Shown in pieces: positions 20,754 through 32,253 of a DNA stretch of 45,108 bases. Within the stretch, counting starts at the first letter, position 1, and each line of letters begins with the position of its first letter. The stretch is taken from NCBI GenBank assembly GCA_023375785.1, contig SZWC01002424.1:145453-190560 (forward strand). The letters run 5' to 3'. The notes under the pieces are model-generated. The model worked only from the letters and a program-made list of their open reading frames with translations. It ran no database searches and had not been told where the DNA came from. Source of the stretch: Penium margaritaceum (lineage: Eukaryota; Streptophyta; Zygnematophyceae; Desmidiales; Peniaceae). The position numbers and the translations under genes are program-made.

Positions 20754-20789
20754 CTCGAGAGCAGGGACAAAGATGTCCCTGCTCTCGAG
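20710..20789 (+). repeat. 22-bp tandem duplication and adjoining perfect hairpin
   Basis: CTCCTTGTACATTTCCGACG (plus TG) occurs twice, at 20710-20731 and 20732-20753. It is followed at once by CTCGAGAGCAGGGACA (20754-20769), a 4-nt loop and its perfect complement (20774-20789). The duplication shifts the protease frame relative to the following ALELSLLSG segment. Confidence 0.9.
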
Positions 20790-21900
20790 CTCAGTCTGCT
20801 ATCTGGTTGTGCATGCTCTAGGATGGGTCTCACTCTTGAGCATTCTGTTGAATCTGCCACTGTGAATGCTCTTGATACACATGCCATTGTGCTTTGTGCC
20901 TCTATTGTTGATGATCTTTATCATGTTACTAGTTGCATGTCCTCTATTTCTTCTCCCCCTCCCTCTTCTACGCGTGTGTTTGTTATTGGCATTCTCTCCC
21001 TTGAGTACCAGTGCTTGTTACATCGTCACCTCTGCTGTGTGAGCTCGAATACTATGTCCAAGCTCATTCAAACTGAGCTAGTCCTTGGTCTTGACTCGAC
21101 TTCCTTTGAGAAGCCATCCAAGACCAATTGTGTTTTTGTGTCCACGGTAAGATGCATTGCTGCTCTTACTCTGACTCCTCTCCCGGGCAGTGCGCCCACT
21201 AGAGTTGGTCCACTCACACCTTCGTGGTCCTCTTCGAGTCGAGTCCCTCTCTGATCGTGGTTGATATGTTCTCACCCTAACTGATGACTTCACTCGGATA
21301 CGGTGGGTCTACAGCGTCCACCACTAGAGCGATGCCGCACTAACAGTCCGCCTGTGGCTTGTGATGGCTGAGCGTCAGTCTTGTCACACCATGCACACGT
21401 TCCTCTCGGATCATGGTGGCGAGTTCTTAGGCGAGATGGATGCCTACTTTGCTGAGCACAGTGCCTTTCACCAGCTCTTTGCACCTGCTACACCACATCA
21501 GAACGGTGTGTTTGAGCATTGGAACGGCACCATGGAGGATGTGGTTCACACTATGCGGTCTGAGTGCGACCTTCTAGATTCCTCTGCCTTTGAGGACTTA
21601 TCCTACATGACGTGGGTCTGAAATTCCTTCCAACATGGTTGGCTTCCAGTCCATGTCACATCGTACGAGTTGTGGTTCAGTCATTATGCTGATCTCCGTC
21701 TTTCCCGCGTATGGGGGTCCCTCGCCTATGTCTAGTATGCCAAGGACCAGGAAACGTCCAAGGTCTCACCTTGGGAATGCATGTGTACCTTCCTCGGCAT
21801 CTCCTTGCGGTCAAATGCCTGACGCTTTTGGGACCCTACTCGCAATCGCATTCTGGAGTCTCGAGTTGCTGACTTCTTTTAGGCTCTAACCTACTACGAC
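20770..21900 (+). pseudogene. Copia gag-pre-integrase and integrase
   Basis: The gag-pre-integrase part reads ALELSLLSG, SRMGLTLEHSVES, DDLYHV and LLHRHLCCVSSNTMSKLIQ; the conserved LWHRRLGH box is degraded. The integrase core follows: YVLTLTDDFTRIRWVY (first Asp), SDHGGEFLGEMDAYF (second Asp) and APATPHQNGVFEHWN (Glu). The copia-specific N-G-V-x-E motif is clear. Several stops lie within (near 21260 and 21326, and after about 21620). The C-terminal part (21635-21890) is recognisable only by position. Confidence 0.85.
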
Positions 21901-22070
21901 TTGTCAACATTCTGTCGCTGGCCTCCGACCATGTTCATACTTGTGTGGCCTCTCGGTGGATGGGGGAGTCTAGTCCTACGGATGGGTCCGTCCAGGCCTC
22001 CTCACTTGCGGTTTGGTCTATGGCTGCTGACGATCTAGCCATCGTGGCGGTGGGTCCAATAGTCTCATCA

Positions 22071-22358
22071 GTCCCCTCTGTTTCACCTAATCACGTGCCG
22101 ATGTTAGTCCCCTCTGGCACATGTGATCATGTGCCTGTGTCGTTCCCCTATGATACGCCTGCTCCCGTGTCGGTGCCATAACCCTCTGGCACACCTGATC
22201 CCGTGCCAGTGTTGTTCCCCTCTGATACACCTGATTTCGTGCCCGTGTCGGTTCCCTCATGCACACCTGATTGCGTACGAGCGACACTCCCCTCTGGCAC
22301 ATCTGATCTCGTGTGAGTGTCTGTCCCCTCTGTCACACCCACCCCCATGCATGCACCT
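22071..22358 (+). repeat. 36-bp minisatellite in the copia polyprotein (8 units)
   Basis: Eight consecutive units of exactly 36 bp begin GTCCCCTCTG, TTCCCCTATG or similar. They encode a degenerate 12-residue repeat of VPSGTPDPVPVS type in the linker between integrase and RT. Units at 22179-22214 and 22287-22322 contain stop codons in the repeat frame. Confidence 0.92.
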
Positions 22359-22766
22359 ATTCCCCCTTCGCTTATGGCCCAGCAGCCTTCTCCACAGCCT
22401 GAGGTGGGCGCCTCAACATCGGGCTACTCCTATGAGCCCGGTGGTCGTCTCCGACCATTGGCCTCTGGGGAACAGTGGACCGTTAACTCAGCACCTAGAT
22501 GCCCGACTTGTAGTGTTCAGAGTGGCGAGCCTGGCACAAAGGCCCTTGGCTTGAGTGTCCAAGCATACTACACCCAGGTGCATCCAACATGTCCTGTCGG
22601 CCATGAGTTGGTCTCTTGAGAGTTCTCAGTTGCTTGAGATGACGCAGTAGACCTTGTCGTGGTCAGACCAAGTCCGGAGGCGTGTGTCTTAGCCACCCGG
22701 AGCTCTCCCTCGATGACGCCTGATCCAGGCACATTGAAGGAGGCACTCTCATCTTAGGATACTGAC

Positions 22767-23640
22767 GTGTGGCATGCTACTCGTGAGGATGAGCTGAGAG
22801 CCATCCGTGAGCATGGGGTCTATGAGCTTGTCGACCTCCTGCCTCGGCAGAAGGTTGTACACGCCAAGTGGGTCTTTTACAAGAAGGTGAATCCTGATGG
22901 CACACTGGATCGCTACAAAGCTTGCTTGACATCTAAGGGATTCTCACAGGTTGAGTGTGTAGATTTCATTGACACCTTTGTACCTGTTGGACACATGACC
23001 ACCGCTCGTGCTCTGTTTGGGGTTGCTGCTTATCACATCTGGGAGCTACACTACGTGGATGTGAACAAAAAGTTCCTCCATGGCACCCTAAAGGAGGAGA
23101 TCTACATGGTCCGACCACTAAGATTCGAGGTCAGTGACAAGGTCTGGCACTTGCAGAAGGCCTTGTATGGCTTGAAACAGTCACCCAGGTGCTAAAACAT
23201 AGAGGTCACTGGTACATTTTCACGTGCCTGTTATGTGCAGAGTGACTCCGTCCCTCTAACTCAGATAGGATGGTGATGGTTGAGAGTCATCGCCATCCTT
23301 ACCTAAGTGGACGACCTACTCATTACGCCTCCTTCTATGGAGGCCGTGAAGGAGGCCAAGGCCGTCCTTCAGGCTGCCTACAGGATGAAGGACCTTGGTC
23401 CCACAGCTGTGTTTCTTGGGATGGAGATCGTGCGTGATCATCAGCTGCGGAGACTCCTGTTTCATCAGGCATGTTATGCCAGCGTTGTGGGGGAGCCGTT
23501 CGCTGACCTCCTTGGTACAGTTCCCATAGCCTCCACCCCCATCACACATGACGGGCATGATGCTCCAGATGATCCAGCACAGATGGGAGAGACAGTGGAC
23601 GTGATCCTACACTTGTGCCTGATTGGCTCTGTTATGTAAT
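22767..23640 (+). pseudogene. Copia reverse transcriptase
   Basis: The frame at 22767-23195 gives EDELRAIREHGVYELVDLL, HAKWVFYKKVNPDGTLDRYKA, GFSQVECVDFIDTFVPV, LHYVDVNKKFLHGTLKEEIYM and LQKALYGLKQSP: the complete fingers/palm series of a Ty1/copia RT, including the first catalytic Asp (DVNKKFLHG, usually DVKNAFLHG). A broken stretch follows, then VDDLLIT at about 23310 with the catalytic DD, and MKDLGPTAVFLGMEI. It is interrupted by a stop after 23192 and a frame change before 23307, and is among the better preserved domains in the window. Confidence 0.92.
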
Positions 23641-23789
23641 TGGCCACTACCACATGAACCGACATTGCCTTTGTCTTCAACCTCCTTGCACAGTGTTCAC
23701 AAGAGATCCCTTCACAAGGCTGTGTGAGTGGTGCAATACGTGGTCTCCACAACGTACCTCGGACTTTGCTTTTGATGACAGGGTTCGGT

Positions 23790-24270
23790 GGTCGTCAACG
23801 GCTATACAGACAACGATTGGGTGTGGAGTCCTGATGGGCGCAATCAGATAGGCTATGTGTCCCTACTAGGTGGTACCACTGTGTCCTAACACAACGACAA
23901 GCAGGGTTGTATCCCACGTAGCTCATAAGAGGTTGAGTATGTTGCTCTGGGGGCTGGGGCTACTGAGGTGATGTGGCTACAACGTCGGTTTTGTAAGTTG
24001 CGTCAGTTTTTGCCTTACGTCGTGTTGCTCTGCGACAATCAGAGGGCTCATGCCATTATTGAGAACTCTGGTGTGTTTCATGTATGCATGAAGAACATCA
24101 CTATTGAGCATCACGTGTTGCGTGATCTCGTGGAGCGACAGGTGCTCTTTGTCATCTGGGTCGGCTCGGACATGCAGCGGGATGGCTTATTGACCAAGAC
24201 AGTTACGCACGGGAAATTCATGGTGACCATTTTTTCTGTCGGGATTTGTCCCTTGCCTGAGAGTGACTGA
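23790..24270 (+). pseudogene. Copia RNase H
   Basis: Reads GYTDNDWVW (first catalytic Asp), GYVSLLGGTTVS, stop, EVEYVALGAGATEVMWLQRRF (Glu), LLCDNQRAHAIIEN (Asp), then IEHHVLRDLVERQ and the terminal DGLLTKTV helix, with a stop near 24268. These are the expected copia RNase H motifs in order. Two in-frame stops make it inactive. Confidence 0.88.
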
Positions 24271-24273
24271 GAG

Positions 24274-25200
24274 TGGGATGCGTGAACATGGGCTGTTGAG
24301 CATCTTGTTGCGCACATGTGTCAGTTCTACACGTGTATGGACAATCGTACCATTAGGTCATGGGGGAGCTTTGTGGTGTGAGTCGTCCCCGTCTCTTTGT
24401 GCAGCTTATCGTGACAACTCGACCGTGTCCATGCTCATGCAGATCCCTAATGCAGGCCCAGCTGGCATCGGAGCATCAACGGGTGATGGCTCCACCCACC
24501 ATCAGCTACCAGAAAGCTGCCACAACGTTTTGGGTGCTTGCTGGGATGCTCTACAATTTTTCTGTAGTCACTAGAGTTTTCTCGGTGGACTGGCTTCTGA
24601 GCCCAATTTGCATTTTTTGCATTGTATCTCCAATGATCAATGCTGGACCTGTGTGTGTGACCAGTCGTAGCATCTGGCTCAAGATTATGCATCTCTAGGT
24701 TCAGACGGTGTTGCGTTTGGATGCCTGTGTGTGGCCAAAAGAGTTCTTTTGGGCCGGATTTAAGGCAAACTGATACTGCTGCATGCGTCACCCACCGTGC
24801 GCCGCGGCAGGTAGTGATGCTGTGTACTTGTCAGTTGTCATTCCTCTCTACATTAATAAGCTATTGAAGCTGATGAGACTTTGAGCATCTCCCTAGAGTA
24901 ACCCTTGTTGTTTCTTGCACCTGCGTGCTTGTTTTGTGCCAGCTGGCCGGGCAGTGTCACCACGTCAGCAACAGCACGTCAAGAAGCTTCCTACCAATTT
25001 CTGAATACAAAGTGTGGAACCGTAAAGCAAACCCAACACAAACCCCCCTCCAGTAATCACAGATCCAAAAAAGAAGGATTGTTAGACGTAAAGGATGACT
25101 TCAACATCCCAAAGCTGCACGCATGTGGTCAACATTGTCATGACATAGGTTGTTTCCTGATTTATCACTCCTCACGACATCTTACAATAGTTTAGGTGTT
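24274..25200. other. No gene recognised; copia 3' flank
   Basis: Short ORFs on both strands have no recognisable motif. A copia 3' LTR should start here (TGGGGGAGC at about 24360 is a weak polypurine-tract candidate), but no repeat of it was found upstream of 18722. Confidence 0.4.
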
Positions 25201-25204
25201 ATAT

Positions 25205-25711
25205 ACGAGGTTACTTAGACCCCGATGCCATGGTTGCTTGCACGGTTTGATACAGGGACACATTTCAATATCTGACCAGCCCTTTGGCCCTGCCAACATA
25301 TTTGACCAACCAAAAGGCACGGTCGGCCAATGTCCACGACCTTAGGGCCCATCCTCAATATGCTACCCGTCTCATGCTCGATTCAGCAACATCACCGGCT
25401 AGTGTTCGCCCATGAAAATCAGTGGATACGGAACAATCTAACAAACCACATCGAATTTGATATTCTATGCAACGTAATTGAAAAAAAACATTTCAACAGA
25501 ATAGGTTCCATCATGTTTCCCTTCCTTAGCACACTCTTTAGAACGTCACAAAATCGTTGGATGTGTTTCCAAGCATGTTACACCTGCAAGCAATCACACA
25601 AAATAGCCAACCCATGGGCAGCCCGACTATCGTGAGTCGTGCCAACAACTCACGGGCCCTCTCGTTGATTGCCGCATGAACACAGGCTATTGCGCTTGTG
25701 AGAGTGCATGC
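25205..25711 (+). repeat. LTR fragment related to the gypsy A LTR (opposite orientation)
   Basis: The plus strand matches the reverse complement of about 8380-8840 over its length. Shared blocks include GGTTGCTTGCACGGTTTGAT, TTGACCAACCAAAAGGCACGGTCGGC, TTTCATGGGCGAACACTAGCCGG (the last read inverted) and the stretch ending in ACGTTCTAA/ACATCCTAA. Identity in the best part is about 70% by eye. It stops within a few bases of the end of the gypsy B LTR at 25720. Confidence 0.75.
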
Positions 25712-25719
25712 TATTTGGA

Positions 25720-26501
25720 TGTTAAGATTCGGTGTGTGGAGAGCATAGTCACAGCGGAAAGATAGAGTTGGAGAAGGTTGGAAGCCAAAACTGGAGAACA
25801 CGAGTTATCACAGGTTTACAGATTAAATACAATAAACAGATCACAACGTAGTTATACTGTTCAGCCGGCTAATCCTGGTCCTAGTCTATTTCTCGTGTAG
25901 CTTGCTACAACAAGCTACTTACACCTGAGTCTGATTCCCTACTTGCACTTGTCCCTGGTGCCATCCATGCACCCATTGGATAGTGCGAGAAGCCCTTGGC
26001 TGTCGATCACTCAAGTGATAGTCTGTCTACATCCCCATTTTCCCGCATGATGGTTACATGCATCTTTAACGGGCCGCCGCGTATGCTCGATGTCTCGCGG
26101 CGGCGGGTGTGGTTGCCTTGTTGTACACGCCACTGGTGATACGACGACCGTCGTAGGGTCACGTCACCAGTTTTACTTTTGCTATTGACCATGTGCATAG
26201 TCGGGAGCTCGCCTACAAGACATCCTCTTGATGGTTAGCATAACTATTAGGCTACTCGCCGAGAGGGTGAAATCCACTTTTGCCTGGAGTTTACAGAATG
26301 TCATGCGAAGGTGAAACACGCCCCTGGTGTGTGGAGCACGCATTCACTTGCTTGCTTGCCCCTCCTCCTCGCGTCCTCGCGGTTGAGCAAAGTCAAACTC
26401 GAATGCAAGCTTGATTTTTGATAATCCGAGAAAGGCCCGAATATCCCCAAAACTTAGACAAGGCCCTGAGAGCGTCAGAAAATTATAGGCACCTTGTTAC
26501 A
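25720..26501 (-). repeat. 3' LTR of gypsy B
   Basis: On the minus strand a purine tract (GCAAGGGGGTGAA, 26502-26514) is followed by TGTAACAAGG, the presumed LTR start; TTAACA at 25720-25725 is the most likely end, giving 782 bp. It contains an inverted pair GTAGCTTG/CAAGCTAC near 25897-25920 and AT-rich sequence toward the 3' end that could hold the polyadenylation region. No second copy lies in the window upstream of gypsy B gag, so the end is provisional. Confidence 0.55.
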
Positions 26502-26529
26502 TTCACCCCCTTGCTAGTCCCCTCCGGCA

Positions 26530-27480
26530 GTTTGCTAGAATCTTCTACACCACAAAATCCTCATTTCCTTCAACCTGGACAATAAAAGGTGGAGCAATCC
26601 TGTGACCCCAGAAAAAATTGTTGGGTTTGCGATAGGCATGAAGAAAGGACAAGTCGAACATCAGATGGATGGTGTAGTGAGCTAGAAGCTCCAGCTTGTA
26701 TGGCACAGCTGACCGCTTCTCAAGAATGTGGATCAGACCCACCCATCACGGCTATACCTTCGGACGCCTAACTTCCATCAGTTGTAGGTTTGTAGAATTC
26801 TCTATCACCTAAGCGTCCACGTGGAACTCCTCTGTAGTTTGATGCTAACCTGCTTGTTACCTCCGTTGCTTCTTTGTCTTCAATGGCCATTGCAACACCC
26901 CGTCCCTTGTGGTGGAAAACCCATCAGCAATCTGGTGCACAGCGAGAAGAGATGTCTCCATAGTAAGGATGCATGTGCTCATTGTATGGTGGCCATAAAC
27001 CGCCTCAAAAGGTAACTTCCCTGTTGAAGCTGACATCGTTGAGTTGTAGGCAATCTCTGCCACTCCTGGCTTCTCCTCTCAACCCTCTCCATCCGGTGGG
27101 ACCATGCTCCACATCAGCTGCTCCATTGTCTGGTTTTTGTGCTCTATCTGTCCATTGCTCTATGGGTAGTATGTAGTGGTCAGCTGCATTCGCTTGCCAA
27201 GCTTCCCCATAAGATATCTCAAGAGCCACAAAGTGAAGTATGGATTGCAATCAAAGAACATCGACAACGGAACTCCATGCAACTTGATGACATGGTCAAG
27301 GAGGAATTGAGATGTTCAAGTAGTCGTGATGCCCTCCGGACATGCCATAAAATGGGCCATCTTAGGCAATCTATCCACCACCACCAACATCGTGTTGTTT
27401 CCCTACTACGTCATAGGCAACCCACTAATGAAATCATGCAAGATGCTTGTCCATGCCCCCCTAGGGTATGGACAATGGTT
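26530..27480 (-). pseudogene. Gypsy B integrase core and C-terminal module
   Basis: Reads PYPRGAWTSILHDFISGLP, two stops, then NTMLVVVDRLPK (first Asp near 27373), LHGVPLSMFFD (second Asp), SNGQIEHKNQTMEQLM (Glu) and AEIAYNSTMSASTGKLPFEAVYGH. The C-terminal part at 26545-26742 gives KRSAVPYKLELLAHYTIHLMF, then LHAYRKPN and PPFIVQVEGNEDFVV. This is the usual plant gypsy tail after the GPF region. Several codons have become stops. It ends about 30 bp before the polypurine tract. Confidence 0.85.
27473..27480 (+). repeat. 8-bp target-site duplication, left copy
   Basis: CAATGGTT, identical to 35364-35371. It marks the left end of the insert in the gypsy B integrase. Confidence 0.8.
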
Positions 27481-28637
27481 TATTTAGACCCAGTCATTCC
27501 AAATGTAAACACCATCAGAATAGTGTACACCACCCAACATCATATGTATGAAGCATCAGTTAAGCTTCTATGAACTTACCTATAAAGTGTGTCATCCTTC
27601 ATGGAAACTTCCACGTAAATCATTGGGGCCCTATGTACACAAGGAGAAATTAATAGGAACCTCCTTTGAAAAAAAACATGTTCATATTACTAATATTACA
27701 GTATGAAGCTATGTTTAGTATAGGAGCTTTTGCATGCTTGTACTGTTCTATAAACAATAAGAGACAGGGAGGAGGGTGTAGAGGATATTCCAAGGAAAGA
27801 AAGTGCATCAGGTTAGTGTTCGAGGGAGTGTGTCATGTGATAATTGAGTAGATACATGAAGAATATATTTGTGTACATGATGTGATACCACGTGTATGGA
27901 TTTTTTGTTCTTTGTAGAGAGTTGTACACGTGCATGTCCTTTCATATTAACCTCTGCCAGTCCCGCCCTCGTTGTTCGTTGTAGTGACCCTATATAGTTC
28001 TAGCATCTTGGCATTTTAGGGCCCATTCACGACCCTGGACTTACAAAACGGGTGTCTTAGGTGTCGTATGAGTGACCACTTTGAAAGTGGGCATCTTGCA
28101 TTCATTAAAAAAAGAAAAACACGTTTGGCCTCAAGAGCCTAATTTGATGGAAATCATATGTTGCAGCATAGTAAGGCATGACAGTAGATATTGATGCATG
28201 CATCCATTGTACAAGACAGAAAAGACAGCACACCCATTGGTGGATTTGGAAACTCATCACTTAGTGATAGTGTAGTCCACGATAGGCATGCCAGCTGGAA
28301 AGCTTGACATGTACACCGCCGTAACCATCAGATAAAATATTCCTCTTTTTGGCTTTTAAATAATATCCTATTTGGCTTTATGGCCAGCTTAAATCGTTAA
28401 CACACATCTATCAATTCTTTTCTTCCAAAGGCTGTATTTTCCTTGTATGATAGAACGATTTGAAATATTAGTCTTCTGAACACTTTTGTACACTTCCGTT
28501 TTAGAATCTTTGTACGTATGAATAACATCAATATGTATGAGCTGCATGTAACCGCTGATTGCATGGATAAACACAACATCTCGCACTTGAGCCTATTTGG
28601 TTTGGCGAATGGGTCATGCTCAGTCCTGCAGGCTGAC
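27481..28637. other. Left flank of the insert, no gene
   Basis: AT-rich, with scattered GTGTAC/GTACAC palindromic hexamers that also occur in the right-hand repeat array. No ORF with recognisable motifs. Confidence 0.4.
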
Positions 28638-28640
28638 TTG

Positions 28641-29298
28641 GGCTGAGCCCCAGAATCGCTGAAGTTCATTCTTCATCTATATTCGTATTTTAGCGGTTAG
28701 ATGAAGTTCATTGATTGAATGTCCCACTTTTGATGCATGAATTCAATGGTGCCTTGTCAGCACACTATTTCCCGCCTTTGATGCAGGTTCATCTATCAGC
28801 CCCCATTATCCGGGGTTTCGATCCGTTGACCCCTCGTTAACCGATCCTGTCTCGAACCGCCCAACCGGCAGCGCACATTTGCTGATGGCTGACGTCCCGG
28901 CTCCCCGACGAGTAGGGTTTTCATTCAAGCTAGGATTTTTGAGCTAAGAGACGATACAAGCATGTACCTTCAGATGACGAATTAAATTGTACGTCGAATA
29001 GGTTAAATAACGCATGAAGTTCATCGACCTATCTCGAGTCGCTTTCGGTCTTCATCCGATTCATTCATCCATTTTCACGTGATTGGCTAGAAAGTAGGGC
29101 ATGAATGAAACACAAAACATCAATGAAGCGGTTAAGTAGTCGTCAAGTATCCGTCGCGAACGGCGGAGGTCGCAACGACCTTGCGAGCAAAGCTTAACGT
29201 ACGGATGTCTCGCTACATATGCCACGTCGGAGATTCCCGCTCGAATCTGAGCTGGATTATAGATGAGGCATGAAGTTCAGCGATTCTGGGGCGCAGCC
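28641..29298. mobile_element. Harbinger-like MITE (658 bp)
   Basis: Inverted ends about 42 bp long start GGCTGAGCCCCAGAATCGCT on the left and GGCTGCGCCCCAGAATCGCT on the right (read inverted), with about four mismatches over the whole arm. TTG flanks both ends (28638-28640 and 29299-29301). A 3-bp duplication with GG-starting ends is closest to PIF/Harbinger. GAAGTTCAT motifs recur inside. No coding capacity. Confidence 0.8.
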
Positions 29299-29388
29299 TT
29301 GGACACAACACATCCTTTAAGGATGTAGTGCCAGTAACAAGTCACCCTTCTGCTCGCCGTCTGGTGTGATACTTAGCGTTGCACCAGA

Positions 29389-32253
29389 ATGGTGTTGCAC
29401 CCCTCTCGGTCATTGTCTCAGCCCCCACGGGGGACCTCCTTGACAGCCAACACTGTCCAGTCACCCAAATCCTCCTCTGGCCTAACTGAAACCTTTGACG
29501 CCTCCAATTGGAACCCTGCAAAGAAACATGCGTGCAGCAGAGATCACCTCACCAAGGAGCTAAGTAAGCATTGCGAGCCCGTCCAGAAAAAAACAAAGAA
29601 ATCTGGATGGGGGTGTGGTGCATGTGGTACCATCAAGTCAGGCACATGTGATCGCATCAGCGGCCATTTCAGTGGTCATAACCACAACGTGGGGAAGTGT
29701 CCATGTCCGCCGCCCACATGTCGGGACGTCTTGGGCCTCGACCATGACCCACCGCCACCACGTGGATGGAAGCCTGAGAGCATGCAACTATACAAAGGCC
29801 TCGGACCTGAGTGGGGTACCAAGGAAAAACCGGTCGCCTAGCTCAAGCGGTGGAATATGTTTGAGAGAAAATCCACCTCAGCAGCTGTTGGTGTCATCTA
29901 AGAAGCTGATAGAGATGACTACGACCTGATTTCCTCTCAGTCTCACCGCAGGAGGAGCCCCTCCGACATAGTTCCTGTCTTTGACGTGAAGCGAGCTTCT
30001 TCCTTCCGCCAACCCAGCATGGACTAGCATTTGGAGGGTGGCCACAAGGATCGGTACCAGCTAAGTATCATGAAGCTGATGTGTGTCACTGCATGACCGA
30101 TCTCATTCTGGCAAGAGGCGGCGTTGTTGGAGGTGGTTAAGAATGGCAGGAATTCCTCTTCTGGTTTCTGACTTCCAAATCACACCAGTCAAAGACATGC
30201 TGCCAAAACTGGACAACGAGCTTGAAGAGCTTGATGCTCCCCTGAAGCAGGCCTGGGACATTTACGGCTGCTCTGTGGCCATGGATGAATGGTCTGACCG
30301 CCAGGTCTGTCCCATCCACAATTCAATGGAATGTAATGCACAAGGATCCATGCACCTCTACTCACGTGATGCCAGTGGTCTCAGTCATGATGCATACCAT
30401 ACGACAACAATGATAAAAACAACCATTGACATAGTGGGGGAGAAGAGGGTGGTCTCTGTCATCTACGACAATACCTTCACCAACAAGAAGGAATTCACGG
30501 ACCTGAAGCAGAAGTGCTCCTCCCTACTCTTCCAGGGTTGCTACGCATACAACATTGACCTCATAATGGACGTTGCCAAAACCAACTGGGGTGGATTAAT
30601 CATCAGCAGGTGTGAGAAGGTGGTGTCTTACGTGTGGAACAACGACCTGCCATGCTCATGGCTACGCGAGAGGAGTGGCAGCAAGATGCTGCTCGTGCAG
30701 TGTGATACTAGGTTTTCTTCAACATTTGACATGGTTGAACGAATGCTGGATGAGAAGGAGAACTTGGAGACCATGGTTGACATAGACCTATGGAGACAGA
30801 TGGGAGTCAGGCAGGATGCGGGCTTGAAAGCAAGGAAGGAAGTGTTTCGCATCGTCTACCGCAGGGTCTTTTGGGTGCATGTACGCCAGCACCGGAACTT
30901 GTTGGAGCCTCAGGCATTGCAGGTGACTAACAGAGAAGGTGGCTCAGTAGGTGAGAGTTATGAGGGCTTGCTCGATTGTTTAGAAGAGTTGAAGATTATG
31001 GCTGAGAAAAAGGGCAGGAAGCCAGCAATGGTTGCTAAGTCTCGTGTTTAGTTTGTGCTTGGACATCTCAGTTATCACTAGAATAAAGACATGGCCTGCC
31101 CCCTGTACAATGCTGCATGAAGGATGCACCCCGAGCACTTTGGGAATGATTCCTCACTTGACTCAGCAACCATGCAGGCATGGTAGCCTATTGTTGATGC
31201 TTTAGTTCCAGTAGAAAAGCAAGACGATCTTGTGCTTGAGATAGTGGCCTTCCAAAGGAGCCAGGTCATGGTAAACTCTGTTCCTACAAAAACTGGCTAA
31301 GGTGTAAAGCAGGAGCATGATGGAAATTGAATGGCATGTAAAATATATGCACGACATGCCTAGCTTGCGTGATCTTGCGTTGAAGGTGCTCTCCAAAGCA
31401 TGCTCTTCCCCAGAATGTGAACGTGTGTTATCCACGCACGAGTTGGTACACATTTCACGTAGGAACCATCTCCTAGTCTCAATGCTTAAGCTGCTCCTCC
31501 GCTGCAAAGTCATATTACACAAGGTGTATGGCAACATCGACAGGCGAACAGCCAGGCAGCTGTCGAAGACAGTAAAATAAAAGGCAGTTGCAGGTGAGGG
31601 AGAAGTCAGTGAAGAGGATGGGAAGATTGTGGAGGAGGTAGAGGAGGTGGATTTGCTTAATGATGGTGATTATGGGAGCAGTGATATTGGTGAGGGGGAG
31701 GATGAGGAATAGGAAACACTTGGAGTAGAGGCGGATGATGATGTGGTGGAGATACAAGCGAACATCTGGGTGTTGGTTGATACACCCATGTTGCCACATG
31801 CTTGTCGTATTCGCATGCGGCATGAGACCCCTTTGAGTGGTATCTACCCCTATCAACAGGAAGAGCAATTGCATCCAGACACGTATAACTTCAACGACAG
31901 TACATGTAACAACCCTAGTAGTAGCGCCCGGAACCTCAGCAACTCCTGTATTTTCTGCCACTGCTGCATAATCTGCAACTCCTGAAAATGCTACAAGTCC
32001 GGTAACACCTGTAACTCATGCAACTCCAACACGTCTTGCAACAGATGCAATAACCCCAGGGAGAGAGGGGGGTGCAGATGAAATGACTGAGCCTGCCCTT
32101 GGAGACCCAGGTCTAGAGGACAGTGTCAACAAATCCATGCTCAGGACCACAATGATGTAGTTGGAGGAGAAGACACATCCACCTGTGCATCAGGCACAAA
32201 ACGCCCTGGTATAGCTGAGAAACCAGCTAAGCATGGGCACGCTAAGAACTAAG
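29389..32253 (+). pseudogene. hAT-superfamily transposase (BED finger, DUF659, hAT-C)
   Basis: Cut-and-paste DNA transposase, broken. A BED-type zinc finger at 29608-29700 reads WGCGACG ... RISGHFSG ... VGKC (residues W74, C76, C79, H93, C104 of the 29389 frame). After several stops, the frame at 30083-31051 carries the DUF659 domain: LKQAWDIYGCSVAMDEWSDR (first catalytic Asp), MHLYSRDASG, VVSVIYDNTF (second Asp) and LFQGCYAYNIDLIMDVA. A PLYNAA segment lies near 31100. The C-terminal hAT dimerisation domain is at 31350-31530 (LRDLALKVLSKACSSPECERV, ISRRNHL). An acidic, then ATP-rich tail can be followed with stops to a TAA at 32251-32253. At least eight stops or frame changes. Confidence 0.85.

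Larger units (their letters stand above)
18722..24270 (+). mobile_element. Ty1/copia retrotransposon, degenerate
   Basis: The order gag, protease, gag-pre-integrase, integrase, RT, RNase H on the plus strand is diagnostic of Ty1/copia (integrase before RT). Stops and frameshifts occur every few hundred bases. No matching LTR pair was found either side. Two small tandem repeats (20710-20753 and 22071-22358) and a perfect hairpin (20754-20789) lie inside. Confidence 0.88.

Noticed and set aside
18000-25000. LTR pair around the copia element
   Set aside because: I compared 18000-18720 with 24300-25000 by eye and found no convincing direct repeat or TG...CA ends. A dot plot could still reveal it.
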